Positions 33,656 through 44,069 of a DNA stretch of 64,000 nucleotides are shown here, in pieces; the stretch's first letter is position 1; each line of letters starts with the position of its first letter. A program made the translations under genes and the position numbers. A model generated the notes under the pieces. That model was given only the letters and a program-made list of their open reading frames with translations, was not told the origin of the DNA and searched no databases. Source of the DNA: Paenibacillus sp. LHD-38 (GTDB lineage Bacteria; Bacillota; Bacilli; Paenibacillales; Paenibacillaceae); NCBI RefSeq assembly GCF_031157315.1, contig NZ_JAVIFU010000007.1:62001-126000 (forward strand). Reading direction: 5' to 3'.

Positions 33656-35341
33656 ATGAGTATGAAAACGCTGAAGGAGAGAGGCCTCGTCATCGATCCG
33701 CGAACTAGAGCTTATCTCGAGCCTACGCGTCTTCTGTGGACCACGAATTCTGGTGCCGACTCCGAGGTGATCAATCCGGAAGGACTGCTTTGCTCGAACG
33801 GCGGCCAGGTGACGAAAGAAGCGCCAAACGCGTGCATTCTTAGCCATAAAGGGGAAGCGCCGGGCATACTGCTGGACTTCGGAATGGAGCTGCATGGAGG
33901 CATTAGGATATCGGTTGTTGAAGGACGCTTCCCGTCGAGGAACGTTAGGGTACGTGTCCGATTAGGCGAATCCGCCATGGAAGCGATGAGTGATCTGGGA
34001 GGTCCGGGCAATGCGACCAATGACCATGTGGCACGCGACAGTATCGTGGACGTCGGACTCCTCGGGACAACCGAGTTCGGTACGACGGGATTTCGTTTTG
34101 CGCGGATCGATCTATTAGATGAAGGCACACTTGAGCTGCAGAGCGTACAAGCCGTGTTCCTGTACCGGGATATCGAGTACAAGGGTAGTTTTAGAAGCAG
34201 CGATTCGCTGTTGAATCAGATATGGGAGACGGGCGCCTATACGGTTCATCTGAATATGCAGGATTACCTGTGGGACGGGATCAAGCGGGACCGGATGGTA
34301 TGGACAGGCGACATGCATCCCGAAGTCGCCACAATCTGCGCCGTTTTTGGAGAATACGAGATTGTGCCGTCCAGTCTGGATTTCAAGAGGGATCGTTCCC
34401 CGTTGCCCATGTTTATGGACATGCCGACCTACTCGATTTGGTGGCTGCTCGTTCAACATGATTGGTACATGCAGCACGGGAACGAGGGGTATTTGCAGGA
34501 ACAACGCACATACTTGACTGGGCTGCTTCGTGAGCTGGCGGGGAAAGTAATGGCGGATGGAACGATCGATGTGTACCGACCGTTCTTGGATTGGCCCGCA
34601 TCATCCAATCCGGCCGGCGTTACGGCCGGTGTTCATGCGCTTTTTGTGCTTGCGATGCAAGCAGGCGCACGGCTTTGTAGGCTGCTTGGCGAGGATGAGA
34701 TCGTCAAGCTCTGCGAGTCTCTCGAACGGCAGCTGCGCGAAATTGCGCCTCATCATGCTTTCAGCAAGCAAGCGGCAGCGCTGCAAGGGCTTACCGGACT
34801 GTTGGATCTTTCTGAAGCGAACCGCGAGGTCATTGCGCCGAACGCCCCGAAAGGCTATTCGACATTTTATGGCTACTATATGCTCCGTGCCCGCGCTGAA
34901 GCCGGCGACATCGCCGGTTGCTTTGACAGTATCCGCGCTTATTGGGGAGGCATGTTGGAACTCGGCGCGACGACGTTCTGGGAAGACTTCGACATCGCTT
35001 GGATGGACAATGCATCACGAATCGATGAACTGACGCCACCAGGGAAAATCGATGTGCACGGTACATATGGCGGTTATTGCTACAAGGGATATCGCCATAG
35101 TTTATGCCACGGTTGGGCATCCGGGCCTACCGCTTGGCTGTCAGAGTACGTGCTCGGCATTACGCCGGTGGAGCCGGGCTTTCGCAAGGTGAGGATCAAG
35201 CCGAATTTACATGATTTGGATTGGGTTGAGGGTAAGTATCCGACGCCGCACGGCATCATTCATGTCAGGCACGAACGGGAGAAAGACGGAAGCGTACGAA
35301 CGGAATATCAGGTGCCGTCAGGGGTTCAGGTAATTGATTAA
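33656..35341 (+). CDS. GH78-type alpha-L-rhamnosidase-like protein
   Basis: 561 residues from ATG 33656 (GAAAGGGG upstream), shorter than typical full GH78 enzymes because one or more N-terminal beta domains are absent. YLWDGIKRDRMVWTGDMHPE contains the acidic residues of the GH78 catalytic region (DGxKRDRxxWxGD). Later come TFWEDFDIAWMDN, the LCHGWASGPTAWLSEYVLGI segment and the closing beta-sandwich VEPGFRKVRIKPNL. No signal peptide, so it would release rhamnose from imported oligosaccharides in the cytoplasm. Its partner is the GH105 gene. Confidence 0.88.
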   Translation: MSMKTLKERGLVIDPRTRAYLEPTRLLWTTNSGADSEVINPEGLLCSNGGQVTKEAPNACILSHKGEAPGILLDFGMELHGGIRISVVEGRFPSRNVRVRVRLGESAMEAMSDLGGPGNATNDHVARDSIVDVGLLGTTEFGTTGFRFARIDLLDEGTLELQSVQAVFLYRDIEYKGSFRSSDSLLNQIWETGAYTVHLNMQDYLWDGIKRDRMVWTGDMHPEVATICAVFGEYEIVPSSLDFKRDRSPLPMFMDMPTYSIWWLLVQHDWYMQHGNEGYLQEQRTYLTGLLRELAGKVMADGTIDVYRPFLDWPASSNPAGVTAGVHALFVLAMQAGARLCRLLGEDEIVKLCESLERQLREIAPHHAFSKQAAALQGLTGLLDLSEANREVIAPNAPKGYSTFYGYYMLRARAEAGDIAGCFDSIRAYWGGMLELGATTFWEDFDIAWMDNASRIDELTPPGKIDVHGTYGGYCYKGYRHSLCHGWASGPTAWLSEYVLGITPVEPGFRKVRIKPNLHDLDWVEGKYPTPHGIIHVRHEREKDGSVRTEYQVPSGVQVID

Positions 35342-35403
35342 AAGCTTAATGGAGAATAGTGAGTTTCTCCTAAGCATTGTATTTTCCTCTAGTCATGAAA
35401 AAA

Positions 35404-35457
35404 GCTCCTCTCACAGTAGCAGGTTTTATTATTTCACCTGTCTACTGTAAGGGGAGC
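35404..35457 (+). terminator. Large hairpin after the GH78 gene
   Basis: GCTCCTCTCACAGTAG pairs with CTACTGTAAGGGGAGC around a 22-base loop that itself has CAGGT/ACCTG ends. A second stem TCTCCCGTAT/ATACGGGAGA lies at 35497-35522, near the end of the minus-strand gene. Neither has a strong T-run. Confidence 0.5.
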
Positions 35458-35530
35458 ATATCAGGTCCTAGACTGCCGCTGGTTTATTATCTAACGTCTC
35501 CCGTATAGTTCAATACGGGAGATTGTTCAT

Positions 35531-35752
35531 TTATTCCTTGATTGTCTCGTCACTTTTGTATTCTAAAATATCTCCAGGCTGACAATCTAAAGCCTTACAA
35601 ATCGCCTCTAAAGTGGATAATCGAATCGCTTTTGCCTTTCCGTTTTTCAATATAGAAAGATTAGCCATCGTGATTCCAACCCTGTCCGAAAGCTCTGTTA
35701 CGCTCATTTTCCTTTTAGCCAACATCACATCAATATTGATTATTATCGCCAT
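35531..35752 (-). CDS. XRE-family helix-turn-helix regulator (YozG-like)
   Basis: 73 residues from ATG 35752 on the minus strand (AGGTGA upstream); a GTG at 35761 lies inside that site. MLAKRKMSVTELSDRVGITMANLSILKNGKAKAIR in pieces shows the Cro/CI helix-turn-helix, followed by the ICKALDCQPGDILEY tail that is characteristic of the small YozG-type group. Translated just after the DUF2975 gene, two bases away; the pair is a common two-gene unit in Firmicutes. Confidence 0.9.
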   Translation of the reverse strand: MAIIINIDVMLAKRKMSVTELSDRVGITMANLSILKNGKAKAIRLSTLEAICKALDCQPGDILEYKSDETIKE

Positions 35753-35762
35753 GTTATTCACC

Positions 35763-36245
35763 TCAGACTATTAAGTCATTTTCTGATTTTATATCAATAG
35801 CCTCTTTTAAAAGCCTTTGGAGAACGGCAGCAAAAACGGCAATAACCATGGAGGCAAAAATCAAGACTAGCCCGATTACAATGATACCTGGGGCATCGTC
35901 TTTCTCCGCTATGAGATAGAAGAGCGGCATGCCTAACACAAACAAGCTGCTGATTGTGATTGCACAGTATTTTATATTCTTTAAAGCTCGTACAGATAAT
36001 TCTGAGAAAGCTTCGTTCTTGTCAATATAGCTCAAAAGTTTAAAAGCTTGATACAGAGCAAAGTAAAAAGGGATCGCCGCCGCATAGAAATCAATAAAAA
36101 AGAGATATTTCAAATAAGCACTATCTGGATACAACTCTGCTGCAAAATTCCCTATCTCAGGCACCAAAAATATGCACAAAGCAAGAACTGGGATTCCAAT
36201 AAGAATAACAGATATCTTTAAAAAGAGTGTCGTTCCACGTTTCAT
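35763..36245 (-). CDS. DUF2975 membrane protein
   Basis: 160 residues from ATG 36245 on the minus strand. Four hydrophobic segments: TLFLKISVILIGIPVLALCI, the FFIDFYAAAIPFYFALYQ region, YCAITISSLFVLGMPLFYLI and IIVIGLVLIFASMVIAVFAA. LSYIDKNEAFSELSVRALKNIKY is the family's conserved cytoplasmic loop. Function unknown; it pairs with the downstream XRE regulator. Confidence 0.88.
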   Translation of the reverse strand: MKRGTTLFLKISVILIGIPVLALCIFLVPEIGNFAAELYPDSAYLKYLFFIDFYAAAIPFYFALYQAFKLLSYIDKNEAFSELSVRALKNIKYCAITISSLFVLGMPLFYLIAEKDDAPGIIVIGLVLIFASMVIAVFAAVLQRLLKEAIDIKSENDLIV

Positions 36246-36705
36246 AAAAAGCACCTCACTTGTTATTATTGAATTGACTTTAACACAAAATTTATCGTTT
36301 TACAATATGTTTTGATTGTTATGCAATGCATTGTTATTGTCTTGTACTAGATGGATCTAAGCTTCAGGCTGTCGAGACTTTACATCAGCCTGCAAACCAT
36401 TTCTTAGGAAGTGGTTTTTTTATTTTTTAGTGGAGTTCAACATAGAGACAAACCCGGGGTTATTCCGGTAACGGAAAAAGCTCTTGATGTCCTCCTCTTT
36501 GTAACTCGAAGCACAATACCTCAATGCGGTCGAAGATCGGAAATATCCATGAATGAAATTTCCTCCTTAAAATTATGATTGATTTGCGCAGCGTATATAT
36601 GTATTATTTAGATTAAGCGCTTTACCTATTGTCTTATTATGAACTATTATTGTTAAGTAAGCGGTGACATAAAAAGCGCTTAACCTAGTAATCAAGGAGG
36701 ATACT
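36246..36705 (+). promoter_or_regulatory. iol operon upstream region with two AAGCGCTT sites
   Basis: ATTAAGCGCTTTAC (36612-36625) and AAAAAGCGCTTAAC (36671-36684) are similar imperfect palindromes 59 bp apart, both in front of iolD. They fit a LacI-type or CcpA operator centred on CG. AAGGAGG at 36694-36700 serves iolD. Further left a short AACCATTTC/GAAGTGGTT hairpin with T-run lies near 36398-36422. Otherwise I see no gene. Confidence 0.55.
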
Positions 36706-38571
36706 ATGAGTACAATCCGGTTAACAATGGCACAGGCCTTATTAAAATTTCTCGATCAACAGTACATTTCCATTGACGGTGTAAAGACGAAGTTCGTAGC
36801 AGGGGTAATGGGCATTTTCGGCCATGGAAACGTGACGGGAATCGGCGAAGCGTTGGAACGAAGCCCGGGCAACCTAGTTTTCGTGCAAGGAAAAAACGAA
36901 CAAGGAATGGCGCACGCGGCGACCGCGTACGCCAAGCAATTGAACCGCACAAGTATTTACGCTTGTACGACATCGATTGGTCCCGGCGCTTTGAATATGG
37001 TAACCGCAGCCGGAACGGCGACGGTTAACCGTATCCCGCTGCTGCTTCTTCCGGGAGACAACTTTGCATCCAGACAGCCTGATCCAGTGCTTCAGCAATT
37101 GGAAGCCGGACATGATTATACGATTGCGGCGACTGACTGCTTCAAGCCGGTGAGCAAATATTGGGATCGCATCGTGCGTCCTGAGCAATTGATGAGCGCT
37201 GCGCTTCAAGCGATGCGGGTGTTGACGGATCCGGCGGATACCGGAACGGTGACGCTTGCCTTACCGCAGGATGTGCAGGCGGAAGCTTACGATTACCCGG
37301 TATCCTTCTTTGAGAAACGGGTACATGTCGTGGATCGCCAACAGCCTTCGACTGACGCGATAAAACGAGCGGTCGAGCTCGTTGCCTCGAAGCGCAAACC
37401 GCTTATCGTAGCAGGTGGAGGCGTTCAATATTCCTTCGCGACGGAGGCACTAGCTGCATTCGCCGAAAAATTCGGCATTCCAGTCGCCGAGACGCAAGCG
37501 GGCAAAGGCTCTTTGCCTTGGGATCATCCGTTGAACGTCGGGGGCATTGGCGTAACCGGCGGATTGGCTGCAAACAAGCTGGCCAAAGAAGCAGATCTGA
37601 TCATTGGCGTAGGGACACGGTACTCCGACTTTACGACGTCCTCCAAGTCTGCCTTCCCACATCAGGACGTCCAATTTCTGAATATTAATATCAACCGCAT
37701 GGATGCGGCAAAGCTGGAAGGCACGGCATTGGCAGGGGATGCGAAGGAAGTTATCCGTATGTTGGCGGAAGGGCTTGCGGAAGCGGGATATGCATCCGCC
37801 TATAAAGACGGCGAGATTGCTGATGTCAATATGGAGTGGAATGCTGAAATTGACCGGCTGTATACGTTGGAGCGGGAAGATGGCTTTGCCCAAACGCAGG
37901 CACTCGGCGTCATCAATGAAACGATTGATGAAGATGCCGTGATTGTCTGCGCAGCAGGCAGCCTGCCAGGCGATCTTCAACGGTTGTGGCGGGTTGGCTC
38001 GCCGGGCGGCTATCACATGGAGTACGGATTCTCCTGTATGGGATATGAGGTGAGCGGCGCGTTTGGCGCTGCGCTGGCTGAGCCCGAACGGGAAGTTTAT
38101 GCCCTCGTAGGAGATGGAAGCTATTTGATGCTTCACTCCGAGCTGGTGACGAGCTTGCAGGAAGGAAGAAAACTAACGGTACTGTTGTTCGATAATCACG
38201 GCTATCAATGCATTCATAACTTGCAGCGCGGCCATGGCAGCGACGGCTTTGGCAATGAATTCCGCTACCGCGAGTCTGATACTGGCCGTTATACCGGCCA
38301 ACCACTGCCAATCGACTTTGCGGCTCATGCCCGCAGTCTGGGTCTTGCCTCGTACAAAGCGTCTAATGCGGAGGAACTACGCCAAGCGCTGAAGCAAGCG
38401 AAGGCGGAAACGCGCACGACGTTAATAGAAATTCCCGTTCTAGCCGGAACAAATACGGACGGCTATGAGTCGTGGTGGAACGTTGGTGTCCCGGCCGTAT
38501 CGGAGAGTACGAAGGTCGTTGCTGCGCATGACGAAATGAACAAAAAACTGGCACAGGCAAAAGCCTACTAG
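36706..38571 (+). CDS. iolD: 3D-(3,5/4)-trihydroxycyclohexane-1,2-dione acylhydrolase
   Basis: 621 residues, ThDP-dependent enzyme that opens the cyclohexane ring in myo-inositol catabolism. FVQGKNEQGMAHAATAYAKQ holds the catalytic Glu; GPGALNMVTAAGTATVNRIP and LLPGDNFASRQPDPVLQQLE are IolD-specific; the C-terminal VGDGSYLMLHSELVT with DNHGYQC is the ThDP/Mg motif. First gene of iolDECAGB. Confidence 0.95.
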   Translation: MSTIRLTMAQALLKFLDQQYISIDGVKTKFVAGVMGIFGHGNVTGIGEALERSPGNLVFVQGKNEQGMAHAATAYAKQLNRTSIYACTTSIGPGALNMVTAAGTATVNRIPLLLLPGDNFASRQPDPVLQQLEAGHDYTIAATDCFKPVSKYWDRIVRPEQLMSAALQAMRVLTDPADTGTVTLALPQDVQAEAYDYPVSFFEKRVHVVDRQQPSTDAIKRAVELVASKRKPLIVAGGGVQYSFATEALAAFAEKFGIPVAETQAGKGSLPWDHPLNVGGIGVTGGLAANKLAKEADLIIGVGTRYSDFTTSSKSAFPHQDVQFLNININRMDAAKLEGTALAGDAKEVIRMLAEGLAEAGYASAYKDGEIADVNMEWNAEIDRLYTLEREDGFAQTQALGVINETIDEDAVIVCAAGSLPGDLQRLWRVGSPGGYHMEYGFSCMGYEVSGAFGAALAEPEREVYALVGDGSYLMLHSELVTSLQEGRKLTVLLFDNHGYQCIHNLQRGHGSDGFGNEFRYRESDTGRYTGQPLPIDFAAHARSLGLASYKASNAEELRQALKQAKAETRTTLIEIPVLAGTNTDGYESWWNVGVPAVSESTKVVAAHDEMNKKLAQAKAY

Positions 38572-38583
38572 GAGGCGAAAAAG

Positions 38584-39495
38584 ATGGCGTTGTTTCCTTT
38601 TCAATTAGGAATTCATCCGATCAATTGGGTCGGCGAAGACGTAAAGGAGCATGGCGAGCATACAACTTATGAGCAAATTATGGACGACATTCAAGCACTC
38701 GGCTTGACCGGAACGGAGATGGGGAGAAAGTTTCCGACCGATATCGAATTGCTTAAGCGGGAGCTTTCGAAACGAAACATTCAGCTCGTCTCTCAATGGA
38801 AATCGGTGCTGTTCTCCGATCCCGCTTACCGTGAATCGGAACTGGAAGCATTCCGCAAGCATGCCGAGTTTTTGCAGCAGATGGGAAGCAAGGTCATCAG
38901 TACCTGTGAAGTTGGAGGATCACTGCATTTCGATCCCCGTCGTACACCGAACGAGACCGAAGTGATCCGTCTGGACGAAGCCGGCTGGGAGAGCTTGGCC
39001 GAAGGCTTAAATGCCGCCGGTAAAATCGCGCTGGAATACGGGTTGAAGCTGACGTACCACCATCATGGCGGGACTGCGGTCGAAAGTCCGGAGGAAATCG
39101 ACAAGCTGATGGCATTGACCGATCCAGAAGCCGTGTTCCTGCTGTTTGATTCAGGCCATGCGTTGTACGGCGGGGCGGAACCAGCGGAGCTGCTTCGCAA
39201 GCATTATGATCGAGTCGCTTATATTCATCTGAAGGATGTGCGCGTAAATCGGCTTAAGGAAGCGAAAGTGTTGAATGTGGATTTTGTCACATGCATCCGC
39301 AATGGCGTGTTTACCGTTCCAGGAGACGGGAATATAGATTTCCGTCCGATCTTGAATGAGCTTCTTGATCGGAAATACGACGGCTGGGCTTTGCTAGAGG
39401 GAGAGCAGGATCCGGGCGAGCATCCAGCACGCGAGTATGCGGCTAGAGCTATCGAGTACCTTGGCTCCCTAAAAGGTGAGAAGGAGAGTGAGTAA
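38584..39495 (+). CDS. iolE: Inosose dehydratase
   Basis: 303 residues, the usual length. LGIHPINWVGEDVKEHGEHT is the IolE N-terminus; LTYHHHGGTAVESPEEIDKL, LLFDSGHALYGG and VAYIHLKDVR carry the metal-binding His/Asp/Glu of the TIM barrel. It dehydrates scyllo-inosose to the diketone used by IolD. Starts 12 bp after iolD with GGAGGCG; its end overlaps the earliest possible iolC start. Confidence 0.95.
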   Translation: MALFPFQLGIHPINWVGEDVKEHGEHTTYEQIMDDIQALGLTGTEMGRKFPTDIELLKRELSKRNIQLVSQWKSVLFSDPAYRESELEAFRKHAEFLQQMGSKVISTCEVGGSLHFDPRRTPNETEVIRLDEAGWESLAEGLNAAGKIALEYGLKLTYHHHGGTAVESPEEIDKLMALTDPEAVFLLFDSGHALYGGAEPAELLRKHYDRVAYIHLKDVRVNRLKEAKVLNVDFVTCIRNGVFTVPGDGNIDFRPILNELLDRKYDGWALLEGEQDPGEHPAREYAARAIEYLGSLKGEKESE

Positions 39496-39496
39496 G

Positions 39497-40507
39497 TTGT
39501 CTACCATTTCTTTCCCTTCCGATAGGAAGTTTGATTTTACGGCAATTGGCCGTCTATGCATCGATCTCAATGCCAACGAGATTAACCGACCGATGGAGCA
39601 GACAATGACGTTTACGAAATACGTAGGCGGTTCACCGGCGAATATCGCAATCGGGATGAGCAGGCTGGGCAACAAAACGGCGTTCATCGGCAAAATCGCG
39701 GACGATCAGATGGGCAGATTTATCCGAAATTACCTCGACAATGAGGGTATCGACACAAGCAATGTCGTGACTGACAAGACAGGGGCTGTTACGGGCCTTG
39801 CTTTTACCGAGATCAAAAGCCCGTCGGAATGCAGCATCCTTATGTACCGGGATAACGCTGCCGATTTGCTGCTGAATCCGCTGGAGGTCAGTGAGTCGCT
39901 CATCGCAGACAGCAAAGCGCTGCTCGTTTCCGGTACGGCGCTGGCGGCAAGTCCTTCACGAGAGGCAGTGCTTCTGGCACTGGATTATGCCCGTAAGCAC
40001 GGCACCACCGTTATTTTCGATATCGATTTCCGCCCTTATTCCTGGGTGTCTCCCGAAGAAACAGCCGTATATTACAACTTGGCGGCGGAAAAAAGCGACA
40101 TTATCGTTGGAACGCGTGAAGAGTTTGACAGCATGGAGCGGTTCGAGCAAAACGTGGAACACAGCGACCGGTTCACCGCTTCCAAATGGTTCAACCATTT
40201 CGCTAAAATCGTCATTATCAAGCATGGCAAAGAAGGTTCGATCGCCTATACGACGGACGGTTTGGAGCATCGAGCGAAATCGTACCCGGCCAAAGTCGTC
40301 AAAACCTTCGGGGCAGGAGATTCCTACGCGGCTGGCTTCATTTACGGGGTCATGTCGGGATTGACGCTTGAGAAGAGCATGGAGTTCGGAAGCGCAGCGG
40401 CATGTATCGTCATCTCCAGCCATAGTTGCTCGGATGCGATGCCAACGGTAGAACAAGTCAAGGATTACATCGAACGCTGCAATCGTGGTGAAATTACTGC
40501 AAGTTAG
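39497..40507 (+). CDS. iolC: 5-dehydro-2-deoxygluconokinase
   Basis: About 336 residues, PfkB family. [40 protein letters not shown] (substrate site), [13 protein letters not shown] and the catalytic [13 protein letters not shown] with general-base Asp. Start: TTG 39497 is best placed relative to AAGGAG (39481-39486); GTG 39488 is an alternative just next to it. It phosphorylates the ring-opened acid before aldol cleavage. Confidence 0.93.
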   Translation: MSTISFPSDRKFDFTAIGRLCIDLNANEINRPMEQTMTFTKYVGGSPANIAIGMSRLGNKTAFIGKIADDQMGRFIRNYLDNEGIDTSNVVTDKTGAVTGLAFTEIKSPSECSILMYRDNAADLLLNPLEVSESLIADSKALLVSGTALAASPSREAVLLALDYARKHGTTVIFDIDFRPYSWVSPEETAVYYNLAAEKSDIIVGTREEFDSMERFEQNVEHSDRFTASKWFNHFAKIVIIKHGKEGSIAYTTDGLEHRAKSYPAKVVKTFGAGDSYAAGFIYGVMSGLTLEKSMEFGSAAACIVISSHSCSDAMPTVEQVKDYIERCNRGEITAS

Positions 40508-40560
40508 GTTTCCGGATTCATACCTTACAAGCTTACAACTTGAAGAAACGAGGGATTAAC

Positions 40561-42006
40561 ATGACGACTACTCTTAAAAACTGGATTGGCGGACAATGGG
40601 TCGAGGCCTCTGCCGAAAAGTATGACAATGTATATAATCCTGCAACTGAGGAAATTTTAGCGCAAGTTCCGCTCTCTTCCGAAGCAGACGTGGACGCGGC
40701 CGTTCAAACGGCAAGAAATGCATTCGAGACCTGGAGCAGGACGCCGGTTCCAAAACGTGCCCGCGTATTGTTTAAATACCAGCAACTGCTTGTTGACCAT
40801 TGGGAAGAGCTTGCGCGCCTCATTACGACAGAGAACGGCAAAAGCTATGCCGAAGCGCACGGTGAAGTGCTTCGCGGCATCGAATGCGTCGAATTCGCAG
40901 CAGGCGCACCGGCGCTTATGATGGGCAAGCAGCTGCCAGATATCGCAACAAATTTGGAATCCGGGATGTTCCGCTATCCGATCGGTGTCGTAGGAGGCAT
41001 CTCGCCATTCAACTTCCCGATGATGGTTCCTTGCTGGATGTTTCCGCTCGCGATTGCTTGCGGCAACACCTTCGTATTGAAGCCTTCGGAGCGTACGCCG
41101 CTGCTGGCTAACCGCCTTGCCGAGCTATTCCACGAAGCGGGATTGCCTGCTGGCGTGCTCAATGTCGTCCACGGGGCGCATGATGTGGTTAACGGCATTT
41201 TGAAGCATCCGAACGTTCAGGCTATTTCTTTCGTCGGCTCACAACCGGTTGCCGAATATGTATACAAAACGGGCACTTCTTACGGTAAACGGGTTCAAGC
41301 GCTAGCCGGCGCCAAAAACCATTCTATCGTAATGCCAGACGCGGATCTTAAGCTCACGGTTAAAGAAATCGTCAGCGCGGCATTTGGTTCGGCGGGTGAG
41401 CGCTGCATGGCCTGCGCCGTCGTTATTGCAGTCGGCGAAGTTGGCGATGAGCTGGTACGAAGATTGTCCGAAGCAGCGGACAACATTACGATCGGCAACG
41501 GACTGGAAGAAGGAACGTTCCTAGGTCCTGTTATTCGCAAGCCGCATAAGGAAAGAACGATCGGCTATATAGAGTCCGGCGAGACCGAAGGCGGCTTGCT
41601 CGTGCGTGATGGCCGCAAAGACGCTGCCGTTGAAAATACAGGTTATTTTGTAGGACCGACCATTTTCGATCAAGTTAGCTGCGAGATGAAAATTTGGAAA
41701 GATGAGATCTTCGCTCCCGTCCTCTCCGTCATGAGAGCAGAAACGCTGGAAGAGGCGATTGCTATCGCAAACCGATCGGAATTCGCAAACGGCGCTTGCC
41801 TGTTCACAAGCAATGGCAGCAGCGTACGGCAGTTCCGGGAGACGATTGATGCAGGCATGCTTGGCGTTAACCTGGGTGTACCTGCTCCAATGGCATTTTT
41901 CCCGTTCTCGGGCTGGAAAAAATCGTTCTACGGCGACCTTCATGCCAACGGCACGGACGGCGTAGAGTTCTATACCCGCAAAAAAATGGTAACCGCTCGC
42001 TGGTAA
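40561..42006 (+). CDS. iolA: Methylmalonate-semialdehyde dehydrogenase (CoA-acylating)
   Basis: 481 residues from ATG 40561 (ACGAGGGA upstream). Aldehyde dehydrogenase fold with [31 protein letters not shown], the NAD-binding [12 protein letters not shown] and the catalytic Cys in [11 protein letters not shown], the MmsA/IolA-specific sequence. It converts malonate semialdehyde to acetyl-CoA and CO2 at the end of the pathway. Confidence 0.95.
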   Translation: MTTTLKNWIGGQWVEASAEKYDNVYNPATEEILAQVPLSSEADVDAAVQTARNAFETWSRTPVPKRARVLFKYQQLLVDHWEELARLITTENGKSYAEAHGEVLRGIECVEFAAGAPALMMGKQLPDIATNLESGMFRYPIGVVGGISPFNFPMMVPCWMFPLAIACGNTFVLKPSERTPLLANRLAELFHEAGLPAGVLNVVHGAHDVVNGILKHPNVQAISFVGSQPVAEYVYKTGTSYGKRVQALAGAKNHSIVMPDADLKLTVKEIVSAAFGSAGERCMACAVVIAVGEVGDELVRRLSEAADNITIGNGLEEGTFLGPVIRKPHKERTIGYIESGETEGGLLVRDGRKDAAVENTGYFVGPTIFDQVSCEMKIWKDEIFAPVLSVMRAETLEEAIAIANRSEFANGACLFTSNGSSVRQFRETIDAGMLGVNLGVPAPMAFFPFSGWKKSFYGDLHANGTDGVEFYTRKKMVTARW

Positions 42007-42107
42007 TCGCAGCATTATTTACATCCGGCGCGCGAAGCGACCGAGGCTGCTGTCCGCGACAAAATGCGGCTATTCGGCAGCTCGGAACAATAGAAAGGCG
42101 GACGAGT

Positions 42108-43139
42108 ATGAAGAAAATTAAAATTGGCATTATCGGAGCAGGTCGAATCGGCAAAATCCATGCCGACAATTTAAGAAGACACCCGCAAGCGGAAATCGTT
42201 GCGATCAGCGATCTGTTTGGCGGTCCAGAGCTGGCAAAGTGGGCGCTGGAAAGAGGAATTCCCATCGTAACGAACGACAGCGACGAGCTGCTGGCGAATC
42301 CGGATATAGACGCCGTTTTCATTTGCTCTTCAACGGATACGCATGTTCCGCTCATTAAGCGTGCGGCGCAGCATGGCAAGCATATTTTTTGCGAAAAACC
42401 GGTAAGCATGGACATCCGGCAGACGGAGGAAGCGCTGGAAGAGGTTCGAAAGGCAGGAGTCCAGCTCCAAGTAGGCTTCAACCGCCGCTTCGATCATAAC
42501 TTCAAGCGGATCCGCGAGCATGTACAAGCTGGAGCTATCGGCGAAACGCATCTGATCAAGATTACCTCCCGAGATCCCGAACCTCCACAGGAAGCTTACA
42601 TTAAAGTGTCGGGCGGCATCTTCATGGATATGATGATCCATGATTTCGACATGGCTCGCTTCCTCTCGGGTAGCGAGGTAGAAGAAGTATACGCACAAGG
42701 CAGCGTGCTTATTGATCCGGTATTCGGCAAACATGGCGACGTCGATACCGCGATTGTAACGCTCCGTTTCGCAAACGGCGCGCTTGGCGTTATTGATTGC
42801 AGCCGCAAAGCGGTTTACGGTTATGACCAACGGGCTGAAGTATTTGGGTCGAAGGGCTCCGTAGCAGCAACGAACGATCATCCTAACACGGCCGTGCTAA
42901 GCACGGAAGAAGGCGTCATCAGTGAAAAGCCGCTTCATTTCTTCCTGGAGCGCTACAATTCGGCTTATATCGAAGAGACCGAGCAGTTTATCAATGTTTT
43001 GCTTCAAGGCGGCGACGTTTCGGTCAGCGGAGCGGATGCCTGTCAGGCAGAGAGAATCGCGTTGGCTGCAAAGCTGTCGCTGCGCGACAACCGCAGCGTG
43101 AAGCTGTCGGAGCTTAAGGAATTGAAAGAGGAGGTGTGA
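42108..43139 (+). CDS. iolG: Inositol 2-dehydrogenase
   Basis: 343 residues, Gfo/Idh/MocA family. GIIGAGRIGKIHADNLRRHP binds NAD, FCEKPVSMD holds the catalytic Lys, and VGFNRRFDHNFKRI, with SGGIFMDMMIHDFDMARFLSG carrying the catalytic Asp/His, is typical of inositol dehydrogenases. It oxidises myo-inositol to scyllo-inosose, the first step. Note 100 bp of non-coding sequence before it, in contrast to the tighter spacing elsewhere in the operon. Confidence 0.93.
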   Translation: MKKIKIGIIGAGRIGKIHADNLRRHPQAEIVAISDLFGGPELAKWALERGIPIVTNDSDELLANPDIDAVFICSSTDTHVPLIKRAAQHGKHIFCEKPVSMDIRQTEEALEEVRKAGVQLQVGFNRRFDHNFKRIREHVQAGAIGETHLIKITSRDPEPPQEAYIKVSGGIFMDMMIHDFDMARFLSGSEVEEVYAQGSVLIDPVFGKHGDVDTAIVTLRFANGALGVIDCSRKAVYGYDQRAEVFGSKGSVAATNDHPNTAVLSTEEGVISEKPLHFFLERYNSAYIEETEQFINVLLQGGDVSVSGADACQAERIALAAKLSLRDNRSVKLSELKELKEEV

Positions 43140-43143
43140 TCGA

Positions 43144-43959
43144 ATGAGCAAACTGATTGTGAGACCGGAGCGTCAACCTTCGGGAATTACTCCCATACTT
43201 TCGATTACTCCGGAATCGGCAGGCTGGAGCTATGTCGGTTTCGAAGTTTACCAATTGAATCCGGGGGAAAAGTTAAGCCGAGTAACCGCGGACAACGAAG
43301 TATGCTTGGTGCTGCTCAGCGGATTGGCTAACGTGACGACGGCAAAATCCTCATGGATGAATATTGGTCAAAGAATGAACGTCTTCGAGCAGACGCCGCC
43401 TTATTCTGTCTATGTTCCGAATGACGACAGGTACGAGGTTGAGGCGCTTACGAAGGTGGAGCTGGCTGTATGTGAAGCACCGGGCAAAGGCAATCATCCT
43501 GCACGCCTGATCGCGCCGGGAGACGTCGGCGTCGAGGAAAGGGGAGCGGGAACAACGCAGCGGTTCATTCACAATATTTTGCCCGAGCAAGAGCCTGCTG
43601 ACAGCCTGCTTGTCGTGGAAGTGTTTACGCCGGAAGGACATTGGTCCAGCTATCCGCCCCATAAGCATGATCGCGACGCGCTTCCCGAGGAGTCGCTGCT
43701 GGAGGAAACTTATTATTACCATGTGAAGCCTGAGCAGGGCTTCGCCATCCAACGCGTCTATACGGATGACCGCTCGCTGAATGAGACTTTGGCGGTCGCA
43801 GACGGTGAAGCGGTGCTTGTTCCGCAAGGGTATCATCCCGTTTCGGCGCCTCCGGGCTATCAGGTCTACTATCTCAACGTTATGGCGGGGCCGAACCGCA
43901 TCTGGAAGTTCCATAACGATCCGGATCATGCATGGATTGCGACAAGGCAGCAACCGTAA
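43144..43959 (+). CDS. iolB: 5-deoxy-glucuronate isomerase
   Basis: 271 residues, bicupin. SAGWSYVGFEVYQLNPGE opens the first cupin; the second has WSSYPPHKHD and EETYYYHVKPEQGFAIQRVY, the metal-binding His residues and the IolB signature, followed by LVPQGYHPVSAPPGY. It isomerises 5-deoxy-glucuronate to the keto acid phosphorylated by IolC. Last structural gene of the operon. Confidence 0.95.
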   Translation: MSKLIVRPERQPSGITPILSITPESAGWSYVGFEVYQLNPGEKLSRVTADNEVCLVLLSGLANVTTAKSSWMNIGQRMNVFEQTPPYSVYVPNDDRYEVEALTKVELAVCEAPGKGNHPARLIAPGDVGVEERGAGTTQRFIHNILPEQEPADSLLVVEVFTPEGHWSSYPPHKHDRDALPEESLLEETYYYHVKPEQGFAIQRVYTDDRSLNETLAVADGEAVLVPQGYHPVSAPPGYQVYYLNVMAGPNRIWKFHNDPDHAWIATRQQP

Positions 43960-43971
43960 TCTTCTTTTTGT

Positions 43972-43988
43972 TTGCAAATTGTTTGCAA
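43972..43988 (+). promoter_or_regulatory. Candidate operator in front of the LacI regulator
   Basis: TTGCAAATTGTTTGCAA: two copies of TTGCAA separated by five bases, an inverted (and direct) repeat 81 bp before the regulator start. Possible autoregulatory site or terminator-less intergenic control point. Confidence 0.35.
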
Positions 43989-44069
43989 TTCGAGCGGATA
44001 AATCGGATAATATCCGGGTAAGGGGGGCTTTTTGCCTGTCCTTAACATCCGACGATAATGAGGTTGGGT

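Noticed and set aside
36360..36425. IS end or mobile-element boundary suggested by CAGGCTGTCGAGA
   Set aside because: The match to the terminator at 31330 covers only 13 bases and no transposase fragment accompanies it.
37450..38136. Long minus-strand frame inside iolD (228 residues)
   Set aside because: Shadow of the conserved iolD coding frame; no ribosome binding site, no protein family.
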